A stretch of DNA of 64,000 nucleotides from CAZRSW01 sp964602845 (GTDB taxonomy: Bacteria; Chloroflexota; Dehalococcoidia; Lucifugimonadales; UBA826), in NCBI GenBank assembly GCA_964602845.1, contig CAZRSW010000008.1, forward strand, positions 9,032 to 73,031, read 5' to 3'. Under the pieces are notes generated by a model. The model saw only the letters and a list, made by a program, of their open reading frames with translations, did not search any database and was not told where the DNA came from. Position numbers and translations under genes: made by a program. The first letter of the stretch is position 1, and every line of letters begins with the position of its first letter. Positions 1-8,626 of this stretch are shown here, one piece after another.

Positions 1-866
1 CTGGTTGGACACTAGGGAACGCAGAGTACATGGCGATGCGAGCGAGTAAGGATTCTATATGGCCATACGGCCGAATAGCTTGGCATTACGAGTATAGAGA
101 AGATGACCATGATGGGGAGGAGAAGACGTTTTTGGGAGAGACTGGAGCTTTCAGTGGTGAAGATGTCATAGAGATCATTGCCCGTCAGGAGGCCACTGCA
201 AGGTTTGTTGCGACGAGGCTCTTTCAGTACTTTGTAGCCGATGAAATTACGCCCAAGGGTGAAGAACTTATTGGTCAGATGATGGATACTTATTTTAAAT
301 CAGATTATGAAATCGCATCCGTTTTGAGAACTATGTTCAACTCGGAGTATTTTAAGTCCGACGACGCGCGGTATGCTCGGATCAAGGGCCCAGTGGAGGC
401 TATAGTTGGAACTATCAGACTTGCGGGTAGCTACAGGAGCCCCACTATAGAAGTTCATGACCTTTGGGGTTACACAATGTTCATGGGGCAAGGACTATTG
501 AATCCTCCCACTGTTGAGGGTTGGCATGAGGGAATGGAATGGATTGATAGTGGGTCACTCGTTGAACGTGTGAATTTTTCTGCACGTGAACTCAGTGATG
601 TAACTAAGCCGGGCGTTGTTGATATAACTCAGAGGTTACTCAAGAAACATACTGGCGGCATTACACCTATTGATATAGTTGATGGATGTTTGGAATTGAT
701 GGGCCCGCTCCAAGTTGGTCAAACCACTCGGGATGGACTGATAGACTTTGTGACCTCATTGGATCAAATAAATGAAGATACTGGGAAGAGAGATAATACT
801 GTCGAGGATCAGATTGCTAAGACTTTGGGAGTTATAGCCTCAACCAGAGAATATCAATTGGCTTGA
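1..866 (+). CDS. DUF1800 family protein, C-terminal part (cut by window start)
   Basis: The reading frame is open from base 3, upstream of the first ATG at 30. The residues before that ATG (GWTLGNAEY) match the conserved FTGWT region of the complete paralogue at 19926-21365, so this is the last ~288 residues of a gene that begins outside the window. The DUF1800 tail is recognisable: WPYGRIAWHYEY, KTFLGETGAFSGEDVIEII, a NSEYFKS segment and VEGWHEGMEWIDSGSLVERVNF. The biochemical function of DUF1800 is not established; the family is commonly encoded beside DUF1501 proteins. An NHL propeller gene follows 54 nt downstream, as in the module at 19926-23676. I am sure of the family and make no functional claim. 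Confidence 0.9.
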   Translation, partial: GWTLGNAEYMAMRASKDSIWPYGRIAWHYEYREDDHDGEEKTFLGETGAFSGEDVIEIIARQEATARFVATRLFQYFVADEITPKGEELIGQMMDTYFKSDYEIASVLRTMFNSEYFKSDDARYARIKGPVEAIVGTIRLAGSYRSPTIEVHDLWGYTMFMGQGLLNPPTVEGWHEGMEWIDSGSLVERVNFSARELSDVTKPGVVDITQRLLKKHTGGITPIDIVDGCLELMGPLQVGQTTRDGLIDFVTSLDQINEDTGKRDNTVEDQIAKTLGVIASTREYQLA

Positions 867-920
867 CAATCTTTCTGACGCGAGCTGTTGTTGTTTTATT
901 CCAAGCTAGCGGGAGGATTT

Positions 921-1946
921 GTGTCGACTTCGAAAACGCTTAAAATAAAATACTTGAAGACTATAGGTATCACCAATAATGGAGATAATGGACGTGGTTT
1001 TGCCAATCCATATGATATAGCGGTTGGTAGAGCGGGAAGGTTATACGCTTTAAATAGGTGCGACCCAGATAGGCGCGAGTTTATAAGAGTGGGTATATTT
1101 AACCTCGAAGAGGAATATATCGGCGAATTTGGATATGGCTATGGCGATGGAGATGGCCAGATGGTTTGGCCTGTTGCAATCTCATTTGATAGCAAGAAAA
1201 GATTACTGGTTACAGACGAATATAATCATCGGGTCTCGATATTCACAGAAACAGGTGAATTTGTAAGAAAATGGGGAGTGTTTGGCAAGAGTGCTGGGGA
1301 GTTCAATGGTCCGGCAGGTATTGGGATTGATACAAGAGATAATGTATATATTGCTGATCAAAACAATCATAGAATACAGAAATATTCCATAGAAGGACGT
1401 TTTATAGGTCAGTGGGGAGAATTTGGTACTCGCAAGGGCCAATTTGATTTGCCGTGGGGTATATGCGTTGACAGTAACAACGATGTGTATGTTGCAGATT
1501 GGAGGAATGACCGTGTGCAGAAATTTGATCAGGATGGTGTCTTTATAGCTGAGTTCGGTTCATCTGGCACAAGTACTGGTTATCTAAGTAGGCCTACTGG
1601 TGTCGCGGTTGACCGAGAGGGTGTTATATATATCGCTGATTGGGGGAATGAACGTGTCCAATTGTTTAATCAATCTGGCGAGTCTTTGAAAGTTCTGCGA
1701 GGTGAGGCGACGTTATCCTTGTGGGCAAAGGATTTCTTCAATTCCAATCCAGATGAAGTGGAAACCCGAGAGCTATCCAATTTAGTACCGAAACTTGATC
1801 ATACCCCTAGCGACGCCTACCATATTTCGTCGCAGACGGAACCTTTTTTCTGGGGGCCGGTTTCCGTGACTGTCGACAATAATGACCGACTGTATGTTGT
1901 AGAAACTAATCGGCACCGTATACAGGTGTACCAGAAAGAGGCTTAA
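921..1946 (+). CDS. NHL-repeat beta-propeller protein (module 1)
   Basis: A 341-residue protein of repeated NHL blades, visible as recurring G-x-F/L-x-x-P-x-G-I-x-V-D-x-x-x-x-x-Y-V-A-D-x-x-N-x-R-V-Q units (for example around 1297-1395, 1440-1530 and 1590-1680). NHL propellers are generally interaction or ligand-binding scaffolds; no catalytic residues can be assigned. I chose GTG at 921 because GGGAGG lies at 911-916, 4 nt upstream, and because the resulting N-terminus matches the length of the paralogue at 21453. An in-frame TTG at 888 has no such site. No signal peptide or membrane segment is seen. It lies directly after a DUF1800 gene and is a paralogue of 21453-22484 and 33124-34131. Confidence 0.88.
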   Translation: MSTSKTLKIKYLKTIGITNNGDNGRGFANPYDIAVGRAGRLYALNRCDPDRREFIRVGIFNLEEEYIGEFGYGYGDGDGQMVWPVAISFDSKKRLLVTDEYNHRVSIFTETGEFVRKWGVFGKSAGEFNGPAGIGIDTRDNVYIADQNNHRIQKYSIEGRFIGQWGEFGTRKGQFDLPWGICVDSNNDVYVADWRNDRVQKFDQDGVFIAEFGSSGTSTGYLSRPTGVAVDREGVIYIADWGNERVQLFNQSGESLKVLRGEATLSLWAKDFFNSNPDEVETRELSNLVPKLDHTPSDAYHISSQTEPFFWGPVSVTVDNNDRLYVVETNRHRIQVYQKEA

Positions 1947-2030
1947 TATGGTTGATTCTGTCGTATCGAAAGTGTGATGGTACAAACTTAATGAGATCAA
2001 CACATATATTAGGTAAAGAGGGATAGTATC

Positions 2031-2276
2031 ATGACAATTGCTACCATTTTGAAGTTACCTTATCTTTGGGCTCTGCTCGGTCTATTGTTGGGCGGGGTGT
2101 TTGGTGCTTCAGATCTGTCGGTGTGGCTTATAGCCACTTCTTTGGTAGTATTCCTTCTATTCATGAAATTTAGCGGTCTTCCCAAGAGAGAAGGAGAGGG
2201 CAAGCTGTTTTCTGGTGGGGTGCTCCTTATCGTAGGTTGGATATTGGGGTTTATCATTCGCGGAATCTTGATTTGA
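2031..2276 (+). CDS. small membrane protein, unknown function
   Basis: An 81-residue protein with three hydrophobic stretches (about residues 11-25, 28-46 and 60-80) separated by a short basic loop (LPKREGEGK). This fits a small integral membrane protein with two or three helices. An AGAGGG ribosome-binding site sits about 10 nt before the ATG. I recognise no family. It follows the NHL gene of module 1, in the place where module 2 carries DUF1501, but shares nothing visible with DUF1501. It may be co-transcribed with the NHL gene, or may be an unrelated single gene. Confidence 0.6.
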   Translation: MTIATILKLPYLWALLGLLLGGVFGASDLSVWLIATSLVVFLLFMKFSGLPKREGEGKLFSGGVLLIVGWILGFIIRGILI

Positions 2277-2350
2277 GACACTTAGTATAGGGTTGAGTCT
2301 GGTTCTCTAGTATTGTAGTGTTTTCTAACATTTTTACTGACTAGGGAGAT

Positions 2351-3520
2351 TTAATTATTTTGACCCTGCGATCTGGTTGCCTCGATCTGAGCCCCCAGTA
2401 GGATTAACCTCATATTTTGTTCTACGGCGTCTGCGGCTAGTTTATATGATAGGACTGAAGATTCCTCAAGGGTTAAAGGCGCGTTTGTGATGGAACAAGC
2501 AGCGTTGATTCCGTGTGCGTGCACGGCAGAAAAGTCATTTCCTAGCATCCCACATACAGCTATTGTTGGGATATTCATTTCTTTCGCCATGTGGGAGACG
2601 CCAATGGGTGCTTTATTATAGATAGTTTGATAGTCTAGGCACCCTTCTCCTGTTATTACTAGGTCAGCATTCTTGAGTTTTGCCCGTAGCCCTACAGTAT
2701 CTAGTACAATGTCGACACCTGGTTTGAGTGTTCCATTAAGGAAAGCCATTATACCTCCACCTAAGCCTCCAGCTGCACCAGACCCAGGGATCTTATCTAT
2801 CTGTTTACCTAGATCTGTTTCTACAATGTCCGATAATTTTTTTAATGAGGCGTCCAGTTCACGTATCATATCCTTGGTTGCGCCTTTCTGAGGGCCATAT
2901 ATAGCGGATGCTCCTTCTGGACCCGTTAGTGGGTTGTTTACGTCACATGCAACTAATATTTCTGTGTCATATATGCGAGTATCTATGGAGCTCATATCTA
3001 TTGCTGCTAGTTCTCGTAATGCTGCTCCCCCGAATCGTAAAGATTCACCGTTATGGTCAAGTAATTTGATTCCAAGAGCTTGAGCCATCCCCGCTCCACC
3101 GTCGTTCGTCGCGCTACCGCCAATGCCTAGAATGAATTTTCTGTAGCCTTTGTCTAGGGCTGATTTTAACGCCTGTCCGAGTCCATAGGTGGTTGTAGTT
3201 AATGGATTACGTTTCTCATCAGGGATTAGGGCAAGCCCTGATGTGCGAGCCATTTCAATGATCGCTGTTTTACCATCTCCCATTGATCCCCATTGGGCTA
3301 CTAGATTTTCTCCTAAAGGGCCTAGTACTGTACATTCGTGTATTTCGCCTCCAGAACCATCTACAAGTGTTTCCAAGGTTCCATCCCCGCCATCCGCGAC
3401 GGGCACTAATGAAGTATCAGCCTCAGGTAATACCCGCAGAACTCCATCTCTGAATGCTTTTGCTGCATCCAGTCCCGAAATGCTACCTTTGAATGCTTGC
3501 GGGGCGAGAATGATTCTCAT
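2351..3520 (-). CDS. glxK: glycerate kinase (GlxK/GarK family)
   Basis: Phosphorylates D-glycerate with ATP, feeding glycerate from glyoxylate, serine or sugar-acid breakdown into lower glycolysis as phosphoglycerate. The 389-residue length is normal. The N-terminus MRIILAPQAFKGS matches the family start, followed by PVADGGDGTLETLV, LGIGGSATNDGGAGMAQALG and the C-terminal GEGCLDYQTIYNKAPIGV signature. Three in-frame ATGs occur (3568, 3526, 3520). I chose 3520 because AGGGAG at 3529-3534 is spaced 8 nt from it and because the family starts here. Whether the product is 2- or 3-phosphoglycerate cannot be told from sequence. Transcribed alone, convergent with the gene at 2031. Confidence 0.9.
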   Translation of the reverse strand: MRIILAPQAFKGSISGLDAAKAFRDGVLRVLPEADTSLVPVADGGDGTLETLVDGSGGEIHECTVLGPLGENLVAQWGSMGDGKTAIIEMARTSGLALIPDEKRNPLTTTTYGLGQALKSALDKGYRKFILGIGGSATNDGGAGMAQALGIKLLDHNGESLRFGGAALRELAAIDMSSIDTRIYDTEILVACDVNNPLTGPEGASAIYGPQKGATKDMIRELDASLKKLSDIVETDLGKQIDKIPGSGAAGGLGGGIMAFLNGTLKPGVDIVLDTVGLRAKLKNADLVITGEGCLDYQTIYNKAPIGVSHMAKEMNIPTIAVCGMLGNDFSAVHAHGINAACSITNAPLTLEESSVLSYKLAADAVEQNMRLILLGAQIEATRSQGQNN

Positions 3521-3662
3521 AGTCATGACTCCCTGATCGGTAAAGTATAGATCTCCATTGTAGTGCAATGGGGTTATATAATCATCTGCATATTGTTATA
3601 TTGGCATAGTGTTGAAATCTTGTTGTGGGCTGTCAGTCTACATAATTTTGGAGATATTCGTT

Positions 3663-3983
3663 ATGGCAAGGAAAAAAATGGATGGACCTAGGCGTCAATT
3701 GTTCGCAAATATAGATGAAGAACTATATCTAAAGTTAAAATCGAAAGCAGCCACTGACAGGTTGTCTATTAGAGAAATTCTTGAGTTGGCATTGGCAAGC
3801 TACTTTGAACCTGATCAAGGTCAATATGGTGTACAACAATTTGAGGGTGATAAAGGGAATATATGGGAAGATGACGAGTACCTTGCGATGCAAGCTGAGC
3901 GTCCATTAGGTTCCCCTGTTGAATTGACATCAGAAGAGGCAAAAAGGGTTGCGTTGGAGGGATTCCAATGGAACGAACACTGA
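3663..3983 (+). CDS. putative antitoxin-like DNA-binding protein
   Basis: A 106-residue protein with a basic start (ARKKMDGPRRQ), a beta-strand-like RQLFANIDEELYLKLKSKAATDRLSIREILELALASYF segment typical of ribbon-helix-helix antitoxins, and an acidic tail that would neutralise a toxin partner. The start ATG at 3663 has GGAG about 9 nt upstream; an earlier in-frame start at 3609 lacks one. The 3' end overlaps the next gene, a PIN-like protein, by 16 nt, the usual arrangement of type II toxin-antitoxin pairs. The family assignment rests on shape and context; I do not recognise a specific antitoxin subfamily. Confidence 0.6.
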   Translation: MARKKMDGPRRQLFANIDEELYLKLKSKAATDRLSIREILELALASYFEPDQGQYGVQQFEGDKGNIWEDDEYLAMQAERPLGSPVELTSEEAKRVALEGFQWNEH

Positions 3984-4381
3984 ATCAGGTGTTACTTGAT
4001 AAATCGATCCTCGATGAATATCGGCTTGGCTCAGATAAGGCAGTAAGCCTGATAACCCAGATAATCTCCGGCAAAATAGATGCGTCAATTTCATCAGCTA
4101 CTGTCCTTGAGATTTGGATGGATCCTGTTTTCGACAGGAGGATGGAGATCGGGTTCGCAGGGTTATTGGAATTCTTACGAGAGATTCCATTTGACAATAA
4201 CTGCGCAAAAAAGGCCGGTTATTTGTTGCGTACTCATAATTCTATGGGGTTCGGTATTGCGGCTGTGTTGGCCACCGCTGACTGTCATGATCTTGGTGTT
4301 CTAGTAGGTGAGTCCAATGGTGTACCAGACGATTTTGATATTGTGATGCGATACGAGGATGTCGTAAAGATACAAAGCTGA
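3968..4381 (+). CDS. PIN-domain-like protein, degenerate catalytic site
   Basis: A 137-residue protein with the layout of a VapC-type PIN RNase: a first strand with Asp11 (VLLDKSILDEY), Glu48 in SSATVLEIW, and a later helix-strand (GFGIAAVLATADCHDLGVLV) where canonical PIN toxins have D-A-L-I-A-A. Here the expected third Asp is replaced by Gly/Phe around residue 94-96, and the usual T-x-N/D near the C-terminus reads GESNG. The metal site therefore looks incomplete. It overlaps the antitoxin-like gene by 16 nt, with GGAGG inside that gene as ribosome-binding site. It could be a decayed toxin, an inactive regulator, or a divergent PIN enzyme. Confidence 0.6.
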   Translation: MERTLNQVLLDKSILDEYRLGSDKAVSLITQIISGKIDASISSATVLEIWMDPVFDRRMEIGFAGLLEFLREIPFDNNCAKKAGYLLRTHNSMGFGIAAVLATADCHDLGVLVGESNGVPDDFDIVMRYEDVVKIQS

Positions 4382-4390
4382 ATGACTAGT

Positions 4391-6247
4391 TTAAAGTGTC
4401 TCTTGTATTTTTGACGCTAGTCGTAAAGTCATCCCAGGAATAGATGCTATTTCTTCAAGATTTGCGGATTTAATACCTTTAACTGAGCCAAAATGTTTTA
4501 GAAGAGCTCTTCGCTTTTTGGGACCGATACCCGGGATCAAGTCTAAAGATGATTTGATTGCATTGCGTGATCGTTTGTTGCGATGATAGGTTATGGCAAA
4601 GCGATGTGCCTCGTCTCTCGCGCGTTGAAGTAAAAACAACCCGTGAGAATTACGAGGTAAGGTGATTGCCTCTGGAGTTTCTGGAACGAATAGTTCCTCC
4701 TTTTTCTTGGCAATGCTGGCAATTGCAATATCTTCAATTCCCATATCTAATAAGACTTGTAAAGATGCCCCCAAATGTCCCTTCCCACCATCTATGAGGA
4801 CTAGGTCAGGTTTTTTGGTCCATTGATAATGGTTATTTCCCATTTTGGGTGTCCCATCTGTGTCACTATTCATTCGTTTGAATCTTCTGCTTAGCATTTC
4901 CTTCATCATCGAATAGTCATCGATACCAGGGACAGTTCGTATGGAAAATCTTCTATATTCTGAACTTTTAGGGTGCCCATCTTGGAAGACGACCATACTA
5001 CCCACTGAACTTTTCCCGCTAGTATTAGAGATGTCGTAACATTCGATTCTTTTGGGTAGTGTAGGTAGATGAAGGGCTTCCTGCAGTTCTACCATAGCGT
5101 TGTTATTGTTTTCCATCTCAGCATACCTGGCACCCTGTAGCTGATTAATTCCTTCGTTGGCATTATCTATGACCATATTTATCAGATTTTTCTTTTCACC
5201 GCGCATCGGGGTTTGTATTCTGACCTTGTGGCTTGTTTTGCTTGTCAGAAACTCCTCAATTGTTTTGGTTTCCGCTGGATTAGGTAACTGAGTTAATATT
5301 AGTGGAGGTATGTAAGGTGTAAATTCATAAAACTGTTTCATGAATGCTTCCTGTACGGCTACAAGGTTGTCATCTTGTCCCACTTGCATTAAATAGTTAT
5401 CTCTGCCTACGAGTTTGCCATGTCGCACAAAAAATATTTCCACCCATGCTTCTGATGACCATTGTGAACAAGCGATCACGTCCATATTCTGATTGGAAAG
5501 TGTAAGAACTTTTTGGCCTTCGTGTACTTTCTCAATTGCTCTGATCTGGTCTCTTAAGGAGGCCGCGGTTTCGAATTGCAGTTCCTCCGCTGATTTCAGC
5601 ATTTTATCTCTAAGGGAATTCACCACATGGCTGGTTTGACCTTCCAGAAATAAGATCACTTGTTCAATGATGTGGAGGTATTCTTTCTTGTCAGCAGCTC
5701 CTATGCAAGGTCCTACGCACCGGTTTATATGAAAATCTAAGCAGGCTCTCTCATCCTTACCTGTTATCGCTTTTGTGCACGATCTGTACGGAAAAAGTTT
5801 CTTCAAAAGTTTTAACGTTTTCCTTACACTGCCAGCACTTGCGAACGGACCAAAATACCTCGCATCTTTCTCTTTCTTTACGTTCCTTGTTATGTAAACT
5901 TGTGGAAAATCTTCTGACACATCTATCTTAATGAATGGGTAACTTTTGTCATCTTTTAGTCTTGAGTTGAATCTTGGACGGTGTGCCTTGATTAAATTGG
6001 ACTCTAAAATTAAGGCTTCTTGTTCAGATTCGGTTACAATGAACTCGAAGTCATGGAGTGATTTGATTAGAGATATGACTTTGGGCTCAGTATGACGGGA
6101 ATTTGAGAAGTATGATCTTAGTCGAGATTTTAAGCTTAATGCCTTTCCCACATAAATTATTTTCCCGGACTTGTCCCGCATTAAATAGACTCCCGGTCTA
6201 TTCGGAGTCCTTCGTAGTCTTTCAGAAAATGGATTTGTCGTTGGCAT
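4391..6247 (-). CDS. uvrC: UvrABC excinuclease subunit C
   Basis: Makes both incisions around DNA lesions in nucleotide excision repair, acting with UvrA and UvrB. At 618 residues it has the normal length. Order of domains: GIY-YIG nuclease (PGVYLMRDKSGKIIYVGKA, Tyr21, Tyr32, Gly34), a four-cysteine region near residues 157-182 (CTKAI...CLDFHINRCVGPC), a UVR UvrB-binding helix near 205-240, the RNase H-like 5' nuclease half (ECYDISNTSG, VLIDGGKGH), and a C-terminal helix-hairpin-helix pair (LIPGIGPKKRRALL...ASIPGM). Convergent with the PIN-like gene, with 9 nt between the stops. No uvrA or uvrB nearby. Confidence 0.97.
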   Translation of the reverse strand: MPTTNPFSERLRRTPNRPGVYLMRDKSGKIIYVGKALSLKSRLRSYFSNSRHTEPKVISLIKSLHDFEFIVTESEQEALILESNLIKAHRPRFNSRLKDDKSYPFIKIDVSEDFPQVYITRNVKKEKDARYFGPFASAGSVRKTLKLLKKLFPYRSCTKAITGKDERACLDFHINRCVGPCIGAADKKEYLHIIEQVILFLEGQTSHVVNSLRDKMLKSAEELQFETAASLRDQIRAIEKVHEGQKVLTLSNQNMDVIACSQWSSEAWVEIFFVRHGKLVGRDNYLMQVGQDDNLVAVQEAFMKQFYEFTPYIPPLILTQLPNPAETKTIEEFLTSKTSHKVRIQTPMRGEKKNLINMVIDNANEGINQLQGARYAEMENNNNAMVELQEALHLPTLPKRIECYDISNTSGKSSVGSMVVFQDGHPKSSEYRRFSIRTVPGIDDYSMMKEMLSRRFKRMNSDTDGTPKMGNNHYQWTKKPDLVLIDGGKGHLGASLQVLLDMGIEDIAIASIAKKKEELFVPETPEAITLPRNSHGLFLLQRARDEAHRFAITYHRNKRSRNAIKSSLDLIPGIGPKKRRALLKHFGSVKGIKSANLEEIASIPGMTLRLASKIQETL

Positions 6248-6312
6248 GGGCCCCGATTAATATTGGAAGTGGCAATGGAATAGCAGGGCTATTGTTTTAT
6301 AACCCGTGAGCA

Positions 6313-6651
6313 TTAACGAAGTAGTATCGTTAGCCCAAATAGCGCAATTAATATAATAGATGCTACGATCCCAATATTTCTGAGTTCACCCGACAAATGA
6401 GGATATGTGAGTGTGCTAATGTTAGTTGATTCACTACGGCTAGACTTGGGTAAAACTGATTTTCGAGGTTGGGTTGAAGGAGTGGGGGTTGGTGTGGCCA
6501 TGCTTTTTTCAGTGGTGGTAGGCAGACTGGTGGCTGAAGATGTCGCCCCTGTAGGCATGGAGTTAACGACATCCGGCTTTGAACGATTCCTTCTCTTCCG
6601 TTGCTGTAATTTCGCTTGCCTGGCAGCTCTTTGTTTCCCTTTGCTTGGCAT
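6313..6651 (-). CDS. small basic tail-anchored membrane protein, unknown
   Basis: A 112-residue protein with three parts: a strongly basic head (KGKQRAARQAKLQQRKRRNRSK), a Ser/Thr/Pro-rich linker (about residues 30-72) and one C-terminal hydrophobic helix (IGIVASIILIALFGLTILL), so the bulk would face the cytoplasm. AGGAG lies 7 nt before the ATG. The basic head could bind nucleic acid or ribosomes, but that is inference. It sits between uvrC and xerD on the same strand and may share their transcript. The family is not recognised. Confidence 0.6.
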   Translation of the reverse strand: MPSKGKQRAARQAKLQQRKRRNRSKPDVVNSMPTGATSSATSLPTTTEKSMATPTPTPSTQPRKSVLPKSSRSESTNISTLTYPHLSGELRNIGIVASIILIALFGLTILLR

Positions 6652-6707
6652 ATCATACTCCTGGTAAGACCAATATGGTCATATGTTATTGTGGTTCTAC
6701 TCGATAA

Positions 6708-7640
6708 CTAATGCGCTCTTGGATGGGCAGACTCATATGATTCTCTCACAAAACTGTCTGTTAGGTGCGTGTATATCTGGGTAGTTGTAATACTAGCATG
6801 CCCCAAGAGCTCTTGTACGTGCCTTAAAGGAGCCCCTCCGTGGATAAGATGTGAGGCAAAGCTATGCCTGAGGGTATGTGGAGATACCTTCGAGGCTATG
6901 CCTATAGAATTTGCACGTTCTTTCAAAATGTACCAAAAACCCTGCCTTGTGAGATTATTTCCCTGATGGCTAAGGAAGAGGGTTTTTTCCTTTCTAGACT
7001 TTATTAACTTTGGCCTGCTGTTGGCAAGGTAATTTTTTATACTGTTGATCGCTACAGGATGAATAGGTACTATCCTTTCCTTACCTCCTTTACCTAGGCA
7101 ACGAACTGCCCCGGATATTAGATCTACATCCTGGACCTTGAGAGCTATTAGTTCGCTCACCCTCAGACCAGCGGCGTATGCAACGTGAAGCATGGCAAAG
7201 TCTCGTAGGGTGGTAACAGCGTTAGAAGAGGAAATTGTAGACTCTATCAAGTTTTTTACTTCTAGTACACTTATTGCTTTAGGTAGTGACCTAACTTTTC
7301 TTGGTGGTGAAATATCTTCACTTGGGTCGCTATCGATATAGCCTTCGTTGTGCAGATATGCCATGTAAGACTTTATCGAGGCTAATTTTCGGGATCTAGT
7401 GGAACCAGCGTATTCTTTCACCACCATGTGTTTAGAGAAGGCAGTTATGTCTTTATTAGACACGTTTTTCCAGCCGGCAACGTCTAATTTGCGCTGTATA
7501 CCAGGATTCAGGAAATGTAAGAGTTGTAGTAGGTCACATTTGTAAGAAATGACTGTGTTTTGAGATGCACCGCGTTCGACCACAAGGTATTCCAAGAATC
7601 CGTCTATATCGGATCTCATTTTAGATATCGTGTTAGACAT
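6708..7640 (-). CDS. xerD: tyrosine recombinase XerD/XerC-like
   Basis: Site-specific recombinase that resolves chromosome dimers at dif sites. The protein (310 residues) has an N-terminal SAM-like core-binding domain (about 10-100) and the catalytic domain with the full set of residues: Arg in AGLRVSELIAL, Lys in GKGGKERIVPI, HTLRHSFASHLI, LLGHASITTTQIYTHL with the nucleophile Tyr. Size and the lack of phage or transposon neighbours favour a housekeeping Xer enzyme over a mobile-element integrase. ATG at 7640 is chosen; a GTG two codons upstream (7646) is equally possible. Divergent from lgt. Which Xer paralogue (C or D) is a judgement. Confidence 0.9.
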   Translation of the reverse strand: MSNTISKMRSDIDGFLEYLVVERGASQNTVISYKCDLLQLLHFLNPGIQRKLDVAGWKNVSNKDITAFSKHMVVKEYAGSTRSRKLASIKSYMAYLHNEGYIDSDPSEDISPPRKVRSLPKAISVLEVKNLIESTISSSNAVTTLRDFAMLHVAYAAGLRVSELIALKVQDVDLISGAVRCLGKGGKERIVPIHPVAINSIKNYLANSRPKLIKSRKEKTLFLSHQGNNLTRQGFWYILKERANSIGIASKVSPHTLRHSFASHLIHGGAPLRHVQELLGHASITTTQIYTHLTDSFVRESYESAHPRAH

Positions 7641-7692
7641 GCTCACTGGATAATTTTAACATGAGTTAATAGATCTTCTGGTTATGTTCGCC

Positions 7693-7721
7693 TTGACACT
7701 TTCATGAGAGAATAGAACAAT
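7693..7721 (+). promoter_or_regulatory. candidate sigma70 promoter for lgt
   Basis: A perfect -35 (TTGACA, 7693-7698), a 17-nt spacer and AACAAT (7716-7721) as -10, 38 nt before the lgt ATG in the divergent xerD-lgt interval. The -10 has one mismatch from the optimum at its first base and one in the middle. Inferred from sequence only. Confidence 0.45.
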
Positions 7722-7759
7722 TTACTTTTAGAGAATCATCGTTTCGGAGACACTCGTAC

Positions 7760-8626
7760 ATGGTAGAGATTAATGCGGGCCCATATTTATTTCAAATGGG
7801 ATCTTTTATTTTGAGTTGGCACGGATTATTTAGTTTGATTGGGGTAGGGTCTGCTGTATTTCTTGTGGGGCGTTGGGCTACCTTAATCGAGATGAGCCCT
7901 GACGACATATATTCTATAGCTGTTTGGGCGATAATAGGGGGTATAATCGGAGCAAGGCTGGTCCATGTCATCGATAACTTGGGTGGCGACAATGGATACC
8001 TTAATTCTCCAGAAAAGATCATTGCTATTTGGTCCGGGGGTATTGGCGTATGGGGTGGTATACTCGGAGGATTCCTCGGTGGAGCTATCGCTTGTAGGGT
8101 GATGAAGTACCCCTTGGGAATTGTGGCTGACTTAACCGCTCCCGCAATGTTGTTTGCCCAGTCTGTAGGTAGGTTGGGCGACATAGTTAATGGGGAGCAT
8201 TGTGCCCATGAAACAGGATTGTTCCTCGGATTTGTTTGGACTCATTTCCAAAGCGCTGCCGGGTACTGTGCGAGGGGTATAGGATTTTCAGTACATCCTG
8301 TCATTGCCTATGAAATCCTATGGAATTTTCTCGTTCTGTTTATAATTTGGAATCTCAGATTTCGCATGAAACCTCCCGGTATGTTGTTTGCTTTATATTT
8401 GGCTTTATACGCCGTAGGTCGGTTTTTAATCTCGTTTTACAGAGAAGATCGCGTTTGGATAGCTGGGTTGCAGGAAGCGCACTTTATCGCGTTGTTTGTA
8501 CTGATACTAACCGTACCATTGCTAGCCTATAAGGCGCGGATAGTAGATTCTGGAGTGGTAGAGTCGGAAGTAGCCGAACTTGTGCCTAGGAATACCAGAG
8601 CGGAAAGAAGGCGAGATAGGCGCTAG
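7760..8626 (+). CDS. lgt: prolipoprotein diacylglyceryl transferase
   Basis: Transfers diacylglycerol from phosphatidylglycerol to the lipobox cysteine of prelipoproteins, the first step of lipoprotein maturation, in the cytoplasmic membrane. The 288-residue protein has about seven hydrophobic helices and the Lgt signature QSVGRLGDIVNGEHCAHET (about residues 134-152), plus the upstream GGIIGARLVHVI and GVWGGILGG segments. The C-terminus is very basic (RNTRAERRRDRR), consistent with a cytoplasmic end. Its stop overlaps the recJ stop by 4 nt, tail to tail. A lipoprotein candidate in this window is the protease at 39125-40285. Confidence 0.95.
   Translation: MVEINAGPYLFQMGSFILSWHGLFSLIGVGSAVFLVGRWATLIEMSPDDIYSIAVWAIIGGIIGARLVHVIDNLGGDNGYLNSPEKIIAIWSGGIGVWGGILGGFLGGAIACRVMKYPLGIVADLTAPAMLFAQSVGRLGDIVNGEHCAHETGLFLGFVWTHFQSAAGYCARGIGFSVHPVIAYEILWNFLVLFIIWNLRFRMKPPGMLFALYLALYAVGRFLISFYREDRVWIAGLQEAHFIALFVLILTVPLLAYKARIVDSGVVESEVAELVPRNTRAERRRDRR

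Noticed and set aside
6708..7640. Tyrosine recombinase as mark of a mobile element
   Set aside because: Length, complete Xer motifs and housekeeping neighbours (uvrC, lgt, recJ) with no transposase, att repeats or phage genes indicate chromosomal XerC/D.
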